Shown here: piece after piece, positions 34,472-44,830 of the stretch
Position numbering within the stretch: position 1 is the first letter of the stretch
How the letters are laid out: each line of letters opens with the position of its first letter
Assembly (NCBI RefSeq): GCF_009184425.1
Contig: NZ_WELG01000001.1
Coordinates: 558,001-622,000, forward strand
DNA: 64,000 bases
DNA from: Flagellimonas olearia
Lineage (GTDB): Bacteria; Bacteroidota; Bacteroidia; Flavobacteriales; Flavobacteriaceae
Reading direction: 5' to 3'
Notes under the pieces: model-generated
Seen by the model: only the letters and a program-made list of their open reading frames with translations
Told to the model about the DNA's origin: nothing
Databases searched by the model: none
Made by a program: the position numbers and the translations under genes

Positions 34472-35635
34472 ATGAATCGTCTATACTATGTGAAAGATCA
34501 AAAGATTATAGATTATTTGATGGGAAAAGCCTCCGCTGAAGAACAACTTCAAATGGAGGAATGGATTTTATCCTCTCCCCAAAACACAGCAAGGTTCAAT
34601 AAACTGAAGAGCGGATATATTGCTTCAACTTTTGACAAGACTTCAAAGGAGATTGAAGTGAATCAAGGATATGAAGCTTTCTTGAAGGCCATTGATAAAA
34701 CCCCTATTTTCAGTTATAGAAGGCTGAACCCGGTACTGAAATATGCTGCGGTCATTGTCTTTGTTTTGGGGTCAGGGTATTTGCTTACCTCCAGATTGTT
34801 GAATGAACGTGGGGATTTTGTTGTGCCTGAGGATGCAATTACCTTGCAGCTTGATAATGGGGATATTCGGATCGTGTCCGAGGACGGAACATCCTTGATT
34901 GTCGATTCAGAGGGCAATCTTGTAGGAAAACAGGAGGGGAAGCGGTTGATGTACGATCAGGAGGAAGGCGTAGACGAGATGGTATATAATACCCTGAAGG
35001 TTCCGTATGGCAAACGTTTCAATGTTGGTCTTTCGGATGGGACCATAGTATTCTTAAATGCAGGGTCATCATTAAGATACCCTGTAAAGTTTGTTCAGGG
35101 AAAAGAGCGAAGGGTGTATTTGAAGGGAGAGGCGTTTTTTGATGTGATCAAGGATCCAGAGCATCCATTTATAGTCGATGCTACGGGTTTGGATGTGCAA
35201 GTGTTGGGAACCAAGTTCAATGTTTCATCCTACCCGGAGGATGCTTTTGTCAATACGGTGCTTGTTGAGGGATCGGTGAATATATTTCCAAAAAACAATC
35301 GTAACGATCAAAGGAAAGGTTCCCTTTTGCATCCTGGGCAAAAGGCCCAATGGGATAGACTCAATGGGGGGATTTCCATAGAGGAAACGGATACTTATCT
35401 GTATACGGCTTGGATGAAAGGTAAGATAGTCTTCAAGCATATGCCTTTTAAGCATATCATCAAAAAACTCGAACGACATTATAACGTAGAGATCATAAAC
35501 CACAATGAAACTTTAGGGGATGAGTTTTTTACGGCAAGTTTTGATGTGGAAACCATTGAAATGGTCTTTAGGACATTTCAGAAAAATTATGGTCTGAAAT
35601 ATAGCATTGAAGATAATAGAATAATTATTAATTAA
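34472..35635 (+). CDS. FecR-family anti-sigma factor
   Basis: A 387-residue protein from ATG 34472 (MNRLYYVKDQKIIDYLMGKAS); a TTG 27 bp earlier extends the frame. The cytoplasmic N-terminal part (about 1-85) binds the sigma factor. One membrane helix (LKYAAVIVFVLGSGYLL, about residues 87-103) is followed by the periplasmic FecR domain (VPYGKRFNVGLSDGTIVFLNAGSSLRYP, VYLKGEAFFDVIKD and VQVLGTKFNVSSY) and a C-terminal STN-like end (FKHIIKKLERHYNVEIINHN). It relays the state of the SusC receptor to the sigma factor encoded just upstream. Confidence 0.92.
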   Translation: MNRLYYVKDQKIIDYLMGKASAEEQLQMEEWILSSPQNTARFNKLKSGYIASTFDKTSKEIEVNQGYEAFLKAIDKTPIFSYRRLNPVLKYAAVIVFVLGSGYLLTSRLLNERGDFVVPEDAITLQLDNGDIRIVSEDGTSLIVDSEGNLVGKQEGKRLMYDQEEGVDEMVYNTLKVPYGKRFNVGLSDGTIVFLNAGSSLRYPVKFVQGKERRVYLKGEAFFDVIKDPEHPFIVDATGLDVQVLGTKFNVSSYPEDAFVNTVLVEGSVNIFPKNNRNDQRKGSLLHPGQKAQWDRLNGGISIEETDTYLYTAWMKGKIVFKHMPFKHIIKKLERHYNVEIINHNETLGDEFFTASFDVETIEMVFRTFQKNYGLKYSIEDNRIIIN

Positions 35636-35743
35636 ATAAATGGGCCAATGAGAGAAAACTTTATGGAAAACTAGAAAAAATTTCACCTGTATGCCATCTC
35701 GACTCAATTGACTTGTCAAAGGTTTCGGGGGATGATATAAAAA

Positions 35744-35772
35744 ATCGGGAAATGGTCGTAACACTTCCCGAT
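35744..35772. promoter_or_regulatory. Perfect 8-bp hairpin in the leader of the susC gene
   Basis: ATCGGGAA (35744-35751) and TTCCCGAT (35765-35772) with a 13-base loop, 47 bp before the susC start. On the plus strand no T tract follows. Read on the minus strand, T residues follow, but no minus-strand gene ends here. It could be an mRNA stabiliser or attenuator at the FecR/SusC border. Confidence 0.45.
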
Positions 35773-35818
35773 CATAGGGTGAGATTAATTAATAACTAAT
35801 TAATTACAATGTAAAAGT

Positions 35819-38800
35819 ATGAAAAAACCAAACATGTTTGGGAAGGGAACCCCTTTTCAAATGAATTACCAACTAAAGATGAGATTAACTGCCATTTTCT
35901 TCATGATAGTTGCCTTCTTTCAAATTTATGCCAGTGATACGTATGCCCAAAAGACCAAGATCACATTAAGTTTGGATAAAGTGCCTGTTGAAGATGTGCT
36001 GAATGAGATTGAAAGACAGACCGACTTCAAGTTTTTTTATAATGACAATGATTTGGATTATAGAAAAATGGTGTCTATCAATGCGAACAAACAAAAGGTG
36101 TTTTCCATTTTGAACCACCTTTTCAAAGACACTAGAATTACCTATGAAGTCTATGAAAAGCAGATTATCCTGAAAATTGATAAATCTTTACTTCCATTGC
36201 GGAGTGAGGCAATCCCTCCCCCCGTACAATTTACAGTGACTGGAAAAGTGGTGGATGGCAATGATAGTCCTTTGCCCGGAGCCAATATTTTGGAAAAAGG
36301 AACCACCAATGGAACCGTATCGGACTTTGACGGAAATTTCTCCTTGGATGTGAAAGAGGGAAGCGCAGTTTTGGTGTTTTCCTATCTAGGCTTTCAGTCA
36401 AAGGAGGTATCCGTGGATGAACAATCGAGTTTGTCCGTAAAACTGATCGAGGATACGGCTGGATTGGATGAGGTGGTGCTTGTAGGGTATGGTTCGCAGA
36501 AAAAATCCAGTGTAACGGCCTCCGTGGTATCGGTGGATGCGGATGAAGCCAATAAAAATATTACCCATGATGCGGCTCTGTCCCTCCAGGGAAGAGCACC
36601 GGGAGTGGAAATATTGACCCAAGGAGGCATTTCAGGTGCTGAGGCCAAAGTGATTATCAGGGGGGTTGGAACTTTTGGGGAAACCGCACCTCTGTTTGTT
36701 ATAGATGGGGCTTTCTCAACTTCTGGCTTGAGAGGGTTGAACCCAGCGGACATCGAGTCCATTGAAGTACTCAAGGACGGGTCCGCGGCAGCTATCTATG
36801 GATCTCGTGCGGCTAATGGTGTTGTGTTGATCACGACCAAAAAAGGAAAGAAGGGACAGGCCCGTTTTGAATTTTCCTCATCGATCAGCATGCAAACATT
36901 GTCCAAGAAATTGGATTATGCCAACGCGGATCAATGGAGGAGATTTGCCAATCAGGTTTCGGACAATGACGGAATAGCCAGAGCACCTGAAAATGATAAT
37001 CCAAACCTTTCGAATGGTGTGGACGTGGATTGGCAGGACACATGGTTCAGAAGTGCCGCACCCATTTATAACAACACGATGTCCGTTTCGGGTGGAACGG
37101 AGCACACAACCTATAATGCCTCATTGGGGTATTTCAAGCAGGAAGGGATTTTAAAGTTTTCTGAATTTGAAAAATACAATGCACGTATCAACGTGGGGTT
37201 CAAAAAAGGAAGGGTAGAGTTTACTGAGAATTTGGGGTTCTCGTACTACAGGAATGATCCCAATACACACTTCAATACAGGCGGAACATCAGGTAGCGGG
37301 TATGAATTGCCAACGGTTCCCGTGAGAAATTCCGATGGTGAATTTGTGGCAGCAGGCAATGATTTCCAATTGCTGGGAATTGACCCTATTTCAAGGTTTG
37401 CACTTGCTAGCATGGATCAAAGAGTAGTGGACAATTTTGATGTCATTGGAAGTACCAGTTTGTCCTACGAACTGGTGAAAGGCTTAAAGTATAGGATTGG
37501 TTTGTCCGGCAGTTACAATTCCGAGCATAATTTTGATAGGGAGTCAGCTTATAACATTCCAGTTATTGGCGATAATTCTGTCACCGGGATTAGCGTAACA
37601 ACACCTTCCATTAATGAGTCTAGGTCAATAAGTTTTGATTATACCATTGATAATCTGTTGACATATGACCAAACATTTGGTAAACATGATTTTAGTTTAT
37701 TGGGAGGTTATAGTCGATTTAGGGAAAACCTGCGCACAACAGGATATACCGTTATCTTTGAGAATGCATTCGATGATCAGTTCACCACATTTGACGGTGA
37801 GGCGCAAGTGACTGGGGACGAATTCAAATCGTTGTTGGTGTCTTGGTTTGGCCGCTTGAACTATGCATTCGATGATAGATATTTACTCTCATTATCTATA
37901 AGAAGGGATAAATCCTCAAAGTTTGCCGAAGGCTTCAATATAGGCACCTTTCCATCCATATCGGCAGGTTGGAATGTGAGTAACGAAGCTTTTTTTCCTA
38001 AGGACGGTTTTATAAGCAAATTGAAGATCAGGGGTGGTTATGGTGAACTAGGAGCAAATTTTATAAAGCCGTACCAGTTTGTTTCGATAGCTAAAGGACC
38101 AATACCTGTATTGTTCGGAGATGTCCAGAACAGTTCTGCAGATAGGACATTTGGTCGTGTAATTCAATTGTTTACCGAGAATTTAACATGGGAGTCCGCA
38201 CAGAGCACCAATGTTGGTATGGAGCTAGGGCTGTTAAACAATGCTTTGTCATTGACCGCGGAATACTTTAGAAAAGTGAACAAGGATGTCTTGGCCCCAG
38301 TATCCTTGCCCGCAAGTGTAGGACAGACCATTGAAATAAATACAGCAAGGGCCCCAAATATAAATTCTTCAGAAATAGAGAATAAGGGACTTGAATTCCT
38401 ATTGGATTATCAAAACAGAAACAATGAATTCAAATATAATGTTTCATTTAACCTAAGCACCATTAAAAACGAAGTGCTGGCCTTGGGTGAGAATGTGACC
38501 CCAATTGTGGGTGCCCTGGTCTCCTCTAGATTTGATGACCGCCCAGGATTGACCGACACTGGGGGGCCTGTGGGAGCTCTTTATGGGTATAGGACCCAGG
38601 GATTGGACGGGAATGGAAATTTTATTTTCGAAGATGTGAATGGACGCGACGTAAATGGGGAACTTACAGGACAGCCTGATGGCCAAATTGATTTTGATGA
38701 TCGGGTACAGATAGGAGATCCGTTTCCAGATTTTACCTACGGACTCAATTTTGCAGGGGAATACAAAAAATTTGATTTCAGCTTGTTCTTCCAAGGATCA

Positions 38801-39220
38801 CAAGGGAATGATATTTTTAGTCAAATTAAATATTCCAATTACTTTGTCTATACCGGAAATGTTGTAACTGACGCATTGAATGCGTGGACACCTGCCAACA
38901 CCAATACCAATATTCCAAGGGCCACTCTGGATAATAGGTCTGGTGGGAATTCACTTCCAAGTGATTTTTACATTGAAGATGGTTCCTATTTACGCCTTAA
39001 GAATATTCAAATAGGATATTCATTACCTGAAAATATTTTGGAAGGATTGAACATCAATAGTGCAAGGTTGTTTATTGGGGCGCAAAACTTATTTACCATT
39101 ACCGGTTATTCTGGTTATGACCCCGAGGTGAGTTCCGATGCCCAGTTCAATAGGGGTATTGACTTTAGGGGATATCCAAATACGCGTACACTAACTCTTG
39201 GATTCAATGCTTCTTTCTAA
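35819..39220 (+). CDS. SusC/RagA TonB-dependent receptor with STN signalling domain
   Basis: A 1133-residue outer-membrane receptor. A signal peptide (about residues 15-44, ending YASDTYAQ) precedes an STN domain (about 46-120: LDKVPVEDVLNEIERQTDFKFFYND). Next come a carboxypeptidase-like domain (about 140-215: VTGKVVDGNDSPLPGANILEKGTTNGT), the SusC box DEVVLVGYGSQKKSSVTAS and a plug (VIIRGVGTFGETAPLFVIDG). The 22-strand barrel follows. With SusD it imports oligosaccharides, powered by TonB. The STN domain marks it as a transducer to the FecR/sigma pair directly upstream. The susD gene starts 17 bp downstream. Confidence 0.95.
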   Translation: MKKPNMFGKGTPFQMNYQLKMRLTAIFFMIVAFFQIYASDTYAQKTKITLSLDKVPVEDVLNEIERQTDFKFFYNDNDLDYRKMVSINANKQKVFSILNHLFKDTRITYEVYEKQIILKIDKSLLPLRSEAIPPPVQFTVTGKVVDGNDSPLPGANILEKGTTNGTVSDFDGNFSLDVKEGSAVLVFSYLGFQSKEVSVDEQSSLSVKLIEDTAGLDEVVLVGYGSQKKSSVTASVVSVDADEANKNITHDAALSLQGRAPGVEILTQGGISGAEAKVIIRGVGTFGETAPLFVIDGAFSTSGLRGLNPADIESIEVLKDGSAAAIYGSRAANGVVLITTKKGKKGQARFEFSSSISMQTLSKKLDYANADQWRRFANQVSDNDGIARAPENDNPNLSNGVDVDWQDTWFRSAAPIYNNTMSVSGGTEHTTYNASLGYFKQEGILKFSEFEKYNARINVGFKKGRVEFTENLGFSYYRNDPNTHFNTGGTSGSGYELPTVPVRNSDGEFVAAGNDFQLLGIDPISRFALASMDQRVVDNFDVIGSTSLSYELVKGLKYRIGLSGSYNSEHNFDRESAYNIPVIGDNSVTGISVTTPSINESRSISFDYTIDNLLTYDQTFGKHDFSLLGGYSRFRENLRTTGYTVIFENAFDDQFTTFDGEAQVTGDEFKSLLVSWFGRLNYAFDDRYLLSLSIRRDKSSKFAEGFNIGTFPSISAGWNVSNEAFFPKDGFISKLKIRGGYGELGANFIKPYQFVSIAKGPIPVLFGDVQNSSADRTFGRVIQLFTENLTWESAQSTNVGMELGLLNNALSLTAEYFRKVNKDVLAPVSLPASVGQTIEINTARAPNINSSEIENKGLEFLLDYQNRNNEFKYNVSFNLSTIKNEVLALGENVTPIVGALVSSRFDDRPGLTDTGGPVGALYGYRTQGLDGNGNFIFEDVNGRDVNGELTGQPDGQIDFDDRVQIGDPFPDFTYGLNFAGEYKKFDFSLFFQGSQGNDIFSQIKYSNYFVYTGNVVTDALNAWTPANTNTNIPRATLDNRSGGNSLPSDFYIEDGSYLRLKNIQIGYSLPENILEGLNINSARLFIGAQNLFTITGYSGYDPEVSSDAQFNRGIDFRGYPNTRTLTLGFNASF

Positions 39221-39237
39221 CGAATAAAATTAATAGT

Positions 39238-40926
39238 ATGAAAATTCGAAATAATAAATATATAATCATTTTTTGCAGTATATGCTTTTTCCTAACAGCA
39301 TGTAATGACGATTTTGATGAATTGGCCGTTAACCCCAATGAATTATCCCTAAATGGTTTTTTTGATACCCCGGAAGGTGTTGATCAAGCGGTAAAGGGCA
39401 TATATGGATACTTGGCAACGCCCAGAAATTTGGGATCGTTGGGAAAGGGGATGTACATGCACCACAGAAGTGATGAGATGAGTTCCGGTACGAACCAAGC
39501 TGTTTCTGGACAACATAATTCTAAATTGGGCCCAAATTTATTTTCCATACAACAACCTTGGGCCTTAATGTATACTGCGGCTTTTCAGGCAACCGGGGTA
39601 ATTGAAAATGCCGATGATGCCGATTATGAAGGAAACACGGAACTGAGGGATGCTTATGTAGGGGAGGCTCATTGTTTGCGCGCTTTTGTCCATTATTTTC
39701 TTCTGACGAATTTTAGAAATATTGTGGTCATTGATAAAGTACCTTCTGATGATAGTGAACTGATAAAAGGTCAAGTATCCCCGGATGAGGCATGGGATTT
39801 TATCATAAGTGATTTGATCAAGGCCAAAGAGCTTCTGCCCAATAAGGACTTTTGGGATTCTTCAAATACCGGTAGAATGACAGCTGGTGCCGCAGCAGGA
39901 CTTTTGGGAAAAGTATATTTGACCAGGTCGGGTATAGAGGGCATTGATCGGTATAACGAGGCCGCTTCAGAGTTTGCCGATATTATCAATGGAGTTTACG
40001 GACCTTACGGATTGACACCAAACTACAATGATAATTTTGGCGTGGAAAACGAGAACAACGAAGAATCCGTATTGGAGTTTCAATTTGTTGGTGATGGTGA
40101 TCAAAATAGGGAATTTGACCCTGGACTTGTAATATCTGGGTTGTTTTCTGATCCAGTAGGTTTTTCACCTCCTGGTTTAAGGGGTTTCGATGCCGTGGTA
40201 CATGATTGGTTATATGATTTTTATGCAGCATCCATTGATAATGATGGAAGAACCGATCGTAGAATGTTCGGGACCTTGGTATTTGATGATCGGTTATTGC
40301 CCAACGGTATTCCAGATTTGAACAATGATAATGATTTTACCAATGATAGGTTGGCACTCAATGCCGGTCATACTTTCGAAGAAGTGTATTTTGAGGACGG
40401 CACCTTTGGCGGGAAGTGGCCACAAGCAGCCGCATATAAGGCGGCCAACAGAAAATGGTTGGATTGGAACCTAAATATCGAAGGAGAGTATTCAGGAAGA
40501 AATGACCGTTTCAGGGAAACGAGGGCGCATGGAGCAAATTGGCGCTTTATAAGGTATGCGGACATATTGCTGATGTATGCAGAATGTGTATTGAACGGTG
40601 CTAATGCCAGTGCTGGATCAGCTTTGGAGGCTGTGAATGTGGTAAGGGCCAGAGCGGATGTCCCCGTATTGGGAGCCCTGGATATGGATGCGTTGAGAAC
40701 AGAGCGTATTCTAGAATTGTCATTGGAGGGTCATAGAGGGGTCGATTTGTTGAGGTGGGGAACCATTCAAGCTAGAATGTCATTTTTGGAAAACTCAGAT
40801 CCAAACTTTAAACAATTCGATGACGGAACGTATTTTCCCTTTGAATCTCCCAAAAATTTATATCTGCCAATTCCTATCGATGAAATCCAATCGAATCCAA
40901 ATATTATACAAAATGATGGATGGTAG
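39238..40926 (+). CDS. SusD/RagB surface glycan-binding lipoprotein
   Basis: A 562-residue lipoprotein: the signal IIIFCSICFFLTAC ends at Cys22. Family features are PEGVDQAVKGIYGYLATPRN near the N-terminus, YVGEAHCLRAFVHYFLLTNFRNIVVID (TPR-like helices), AAAGLLGKVYLTRSG and the C-terminal RYADILLMYAECVLNGANAS, then TERILELSLEGHRGVDLLRWG. It caps the SusC barrel and helps select the glycan. It is co-transcribed with susC, separated by 17 bp. Confidence 0.95.
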   Translation: MKIRNNKYIIIFCSICFFLTACNDDFDELAVNPNELSLNGFFDTPEGVDQAVKGIYGYLATPRNLGSLGKGMYMHHRSDEMSSGTNQAVSGQHNSKLGPNLFSIQQPWALMYTAAFQATGVIENADDADYEGNTELRDAYVGEAHCLRAFVHYFLLTNFRNIVVIDKVPSDDSELIKGQVSPDEAWDFIISDLIKAKELLPNKDFWDSSNTGRMTAGAAAGLLGKVYLTRSGIEGIDRYNEAASEFADIINGVYGPYGLTPNYNDNFGVENENNEESVLEFQFVGDGDQNREFDPGLVISGLFSDPVGFSPPGLRGFDAVVHDWLYDFYAASIDNDGRTDRRMFGTLVFDDRLLPNGIPDLNNDNDFTNDRLALNAGHTFEEVYFEDGTFGGKWPQAAAYKAANRKWLDWNLNIEGEYSGRNDRFRETRAHGANWRFIRYADILLMYAECVLNGANASAGSALEAVNVVRARADVPVLGALDMDALRTERILELSLEGHRGVDLLRWGTIQARMSFLENSDPNFKQFDDGTYFPFESPKNLYLPIPIDEIQSNPNIIQNDGW

Positions 40927-41009
40927 TGGTGATTATGATTTAGCACCATTAATATCGAGTTTTCTTAATTATTTGTGATTGATTTATTAAAAAAAAATAC
41001 GTACAACAT

Positions 41010-42710
41010 ATGTGTTTCGTGAAGTTTTTTTTAAAGCGGATTTTCTTTTCCAAAGAAAATATCCATAAGGGGGGGCGGGCCTATGTATTGATTTTATTTG
41101 GAATGATGCTCTTTGCTGGGTTTTTAAGTTGTGATTCCAAAAAGAATGTGGGTACTGGTATGGAAGTAATGGATGAGCGCCCAAACATTGTCTTTATTAT
41201 AGCTGATGACCTTGGTTTTTCGGATATCGGCGCCTATGGGGGTGAAATACCAACTCCAAATTTGGATAAATTGGCAGATTCCGGTACAAAATACACCCAA
41301 TTTTATAATAATGCGGTTTGCGTCCCGACAAGGGCATCCATATATACTGGATATTATCCGGCGGAAGGTATGAAAAGGATTGGAAGCCAAGACCCCAATG
41401 TCCATAACGTTGTGACATTGGGGGAAGGGCTTAAAAAAGCAGGTTATAATACGTCACTTACCGGGAAATGGCATATCGGGCATAAAAAACCGAATAGGCC
41501 CATTGATCGTGGTTTTGATGAATTTTATGGGATGCTTGATGGTGCCAGTAATTATTTTGACCCTTCCATGCGAGACCCGGAATTCTATCATGACGGGAGA
41601 TATAGACGGTTTGCCCATAATGATAGTATGGTTACCTCCTTTCCAGAGAAGTATTATACCACAGATGCATTTACCGAACATGCTGTCGGTATGATTGAAA
41701 AGTTTTCCAAATCAAAAGCTCCCTTTTTTATCAATGTGGCCTATAATGCACCTCATTTTCCAATGCAGGCCAAAGAAGAGGATATTGAAAGGCAAGTAGG
41801 AAAATATGACCATTTGGGAAATCATAAGGAACGTTATTTGCAACTAAGGAAAGAAAGGTTCCAAAGACAATTGGAAATAGGGCTTATTGAGCCTGAATGG
41901 GGTCTTTCGGAAAAACCTGAGGGGGGTGGTTCTTGGCGTTATGACTATGATATCGATAAGTGGATACAGGGTCAGGACAGTATCAGGGAATTACGAAGGA
42001 TGGAAGTGTATGCAGCAATGGTAAGTTCCATGGATACAGGCATTGGACGAATTTTGAAAGCCTTGGAAGACAATAATGTGGCGGACAATACCCTTGTCAT
42101 ATTTATTTCGGATAATGGTGGATGTTCAACGGTCCCCAGTCCTGATTTTAACTCAGAAAAAATGACAGAAATGAAAAAGTACAACCAATCTTTACCAGGT
42201 GGAAAGGATACGTACGAATTTTTGGGGCCAGCATGGGGTTGGGCCATAAATACACCATTTCGGAGACATAAAGCATGGGTCTATGAAGGCGGAATCGCAT
42301 CACCAATGATAGTAAAATGGCCCCATAAACAAAAAGAGGGCGCAATAAACCGTGATGTTATACATGTTGTTGATTTTGCACCGACCTTGATGGATATTAC
42401 CCATGGTGCCATTCCAAAAGGATGGCAGGGAAATATCATGACTCAAACCATTAAGAATGAAGTTGTCACTAACCCTGAAAGGACATACTATTGGAATATT
42501 AATGACAATAAGGCCATAAGAAAAGGGAAATGGAAATTGGTTATGGCCAATGGGAAAGACCAATGGGAACTTTATGATATGGAAGTCGACAGAACTGAAA
42601 CCAATGATCTTGCGACCAGTTATTCTGAAAAAGTAGAAGAACTTAAAGGACTGTGGCAAGAGTGGGACAAGAATTACAAGGAAAGTGTCTCGGCCATAGA
42701 AAGCAGATAA
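41010..42710 (+). CDS. Sulfatase (type I, formylglycine-dependent), lipoprotein
   Basis: A 566-residue enzyme. The N-terminal signal AYVLILFGMMLFAGFLSC ends in a lipobox (Cys41). It has NIVFIIADDLGFSDIGAYGG (metal Asp66/Asp67) and the activation motif CVPTRAS (Cys104, C-x-P-x-R), which maturase turns into formylglycine. Later come GKWHIGHKKP, NVAYNAPHFPMQ and IFISDNGGCS. All key S1 motifs are present, so it should remove sulfate from a glycan. The sugar position cannot be read from sequence. It lies 83 bp after susD. Confidence 0.93.
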   Translation: MCFVKFFLKRIFFSKENIHKGGRAYVLILFGMMLFAGFLSCDSKKNVGTGMEVMDERPNIVFIIADDLGFSDIGAYGGEIPTPNLDKLADSGTKYTQFYNNAVCVPTRASIYTGYYPAEGMKRIGSQDPNVHNVVTLGEGLKKAGYNTSLTGKWHIGHKKPNRPIDRGFDEFYGMLDGASNYFDPSMRDPEFYHDGRYRRFAHNDSMVTSFPEKYYTTDAFTEHAVGMIEKFSKSKAPFFINVAYNAPHFPMQAKEEDIERQVGKYDHLGNHKERYLQLRKERFQRQLEIGLIEPEWGLSEKPEGGGSWRYDYDIDKWIQGQDSIRELRRMEVYAAMVSSMDTGIGRILKALEDNNVADNTLVIFISDNGGCSTVPSPDFNSEKMTEMKKYNQSLPGGKDTYEFLGPAWGWAINTPFRRHKAWVYEGGIASPMIVKWPHKQKEGAINRDVIHVVDFAPTLMDITHGAIPKGWQGNIMTQTIKNEVVTNPERTYYWNINDNKAIRKGKWKLVMANGKDQWELYDMEVDRTETNDLATSYSEKVEELKGLWQEWDKNYKESVSAIESR

Positions 42711-43183
42711 ATGGTATATCTCTTGAATGTCCTTGAGTCTAAGGCGGATGTTGGAAAAGGACGATATGATATTGGATATGGTCCATATGTGCAACGATGG
42801 CATTTTGAAAGGTGATGGATATTGGTCAAATGGTAGGGATTTGCCCATGGAATGGACATATGGCAATTCCGAATAAATTTTGCTTTTGAACATATGGCCT
42901 TTCAGAACCTAAGTGAGAGACTGCACATGGTTAACGGTATTACAAGTTGAATTTTTGAGTTAGTTAGTTTGGTTGAAAGAGGGTGGTGTAATCCATGACC
43001 ACCTTCTTTTTTTATTAATTCAAAAAATGTTGTGCCAGAAAGAATCCGCACAAAAATATTTCACAGATATTCTCGGTCATCCAAGTAGGGAAAATGATGA
43101 TATGGGATGGATTATTTAGAATAGGAACACTCGGATACATGCTCTAGCTGGCATTGTAAAAGAAAATAAAAAGATTTTAAACA
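42711..43183. other. Intergenic region with a short ORF and a terminator
   Basis: About 470 bp. A 49-codon plus-strand frame at 42727-42876 (MSLSLRRMLEKDDMILDMVHMCNDG...WSNGRDLPMEWTYGNSE) looks like the end of a lost gene and is not called. A strong terminator follows at 42976-43013, which separates the susCD-sulfatase unit from the next operon. Confidence 0.5.
42976..43015 (+). terminator. Rho-independent terminator after the sulfatase gene
   Basis: AAAGAGGGTGGT (42976-42987) pairs with ACCACCTTCTTT (42998-43009) with one G-T wobble across a 10-base loop, followed by a T-rich tract. It ends the susC-susD-sulfatase transcript on the plus strand. Confidence 0.8.
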
Positions 43184-44830
43184 ATGGAATTATCGATACT
43201 GGACTATTTTGTTATTGTAGGGTACCTACTTTTTGTAATCATCATGGGTAGTTTTTTCTCTAAGGGGGATAAGAGTACTGAAAATTATTTCTTAGGAGGA
43301 AAGTCCATAAAATGGCTCCCATTGGCCATATCGATGTATACTTCAATATTCAGTGCAATCTCTTTTATCATGGCACCTGCAGAAGCCTTTCGGGGAGATT
43401 TACAATATCTGGTAGCTTTGATTATGTTTCCGATAGCTTCAGTATTTGCACTGGTCTTTTTTATTGATGTATACACTCGGTTCAATATGACCACAATCTA
43501 TGAATACGTTGAGGCGCGGTTCAGTCGCAGGCTTGGTTATATCGTATTGTCAAGTTTTTTGCTTTTTAGGACCATATATGCCGGGATAGTGGTTTTCACC
43601 CTTTCGATGATATTGAACGTCATTATGGGCTTTCCATTGATTGAAACGATCGTGGTGGTGGGGATAGGAGCTATTGTATATACTACATTGGGTGGGATGA
43701 AAGCTGTGATTTGGACCGATGTTGTGCAGTTTGTGGCCATTATCGCAGGTCTTGTGGTGGTACTTTTTTATGCATCTGCCCAAGTACCTGGTGGGTTTAC
43801 TGAAATAGTAAGATTGGCAGGAGATGAAAATAAGCTCCGTTTGGCAAATTTTGATTTTGATCTAACGGAACGTTATGTTTTTTGGACTTTGATCATTTAT
43901 GGATTAGTAGAGTTTTTAGGGGCCAAAACTGTTGACCAGATGAATGTGCAGCGTTATTTGAGTGCCCAAAGCCCCCGTCATGCCAAAATAGCCATGTTGA
44001 TGCAATCCTTATTCTCCATTCCCGTATGGTTGCTCTTGTTTGCCGTAGGTATAAGCCTTTATGCTTTTTATCAGTATAACCCATCCATGGAGATTACAGG
44101 TTTTGTGGACAATGGGCTGTTCGATAGGATATTCCCATACTATATAGCTACGGTTTTGCCTTCCGGCATAAAGGGGCTGTTGATAGCCGCCCTGATGGCG
44201 GCGGCCATGTCTACAATGGATTCGGTGCTCAATTCGCTTTCAGCCATCTCTGTGGTCAATATATATGAACGGATCCATCCCCATTCGACTCCGCAAAGGT
44301 CATTGCGAATGGCAAAGGTCTTTACCATTTTTTGGGGCATTATAATTATAGGTTTTGCCATTTCCATGATAGATATTACCAGTATTTTAAAAACTATCCA
44401 AAGTATTTCGGGAATTATAATGGGTCCGATCTTGGGAATCTTTGTGTTGGGCCTATTCACTAGGCACAGTAATGGTAAAGGAGTGCTCATTGGTCTAATC
44501 TTTTCCTTGTTCCCATTGATTATAATGAAGTACGGCGTCCCTATAGTTTTGACCTTACATGCACTGTTTGATACCGAAGCTACAGTGCCTGGATGTTTGG
44601 TGTATTTATCCAAAATGACATTTACAGTTTATGGAGTCATAGGATTGAGTATAAGTGTATTGGTGGGGTATTGGGCGAGCAAACTTTTTCCCACCCCTTC
44701 TTTCCAACAGATTGAACCATTGTTATGGAGGAACCGGCCATGGAGATCATTACTGTTTGGGAATCCTGATGAAACCATTGATATAAACCAATTGATAAAT
44801 GGAACAGATGAAAATAAAAAGCAACAATGA
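43184..44830 (+). CDS. Sodium/solute symporter (SSS family)
   Basis: A 548-residue inner-membrane transporter with about 13 helices. SSS-family marks are FVIIMGSFFSKGDKSTENYFLGGKSIKWLPLAISMYTSIFSAISF near the N-terminus, FARRLGYIVLSSFLLFRTIYAGIVVFTL-like helices, TTLGGMKAVIWTDVVQ and SGIKGLLIAALMAAAMSTMDSVLNSLS (sodium site region). It imports a monosaccharide or acid sugar with Na+; members include sialic acid, galactose and uronate carriers. The next gene, an aldolase, starts inside its last codons (32 bp overlap). Confidence 0.92.
   Translation: MELSILDYFVIVGYLLFVIIMGSFFSKGDKSTENYFLGGKSIKWLPLAISMYTSIFSAISFIMAPAEAFRGDLQYLVALIMFPIASVFALVFFIDVYTRFNMTTIYEYVEARFSRRLGYIVLSSFLLFRTIYAGIVVFTLSMILNVIMGFPLIETIVVVGIGAIVYTTLGGMKAVIWTDVVQFVAIIAGLVVVLFYASAQVPGGFTEIVRLAGDENKLRLANFDFDLTERYVFWTLIIYGLVEFLGAKTVDQMNVQRYLSAQSPRHAKIAMLMQSLFSIPVWLLLFAVGISLYAFYQYNPSMEITGFVDNGLFDRIFPYYIATVLPSGIKGLLIAALMAAAMSTMDSVLNSLSAISVVNIYERIHPHSTPQRSLRMAKVFTIFWGIIIIGFAISMIDITSILKTIQSISGIIMGPILGIFVLGLFTRHSNGKGVLIGLIFSLFPLIIMKYGVPIVLTLHALFDTEATVPGCLVYLSKMTFTVYGVIGLSISVLVGYWASKLFPTPSFQQIEPLLWRNRPWRSLLFGNPDETIDINQLINGTDENKKQQ

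Noticed and set aside
42727-42876. 49-codon frame with WSNGRDLPMEW
   Set aside because: Looks like the tail of a lost gene; no complete domain.
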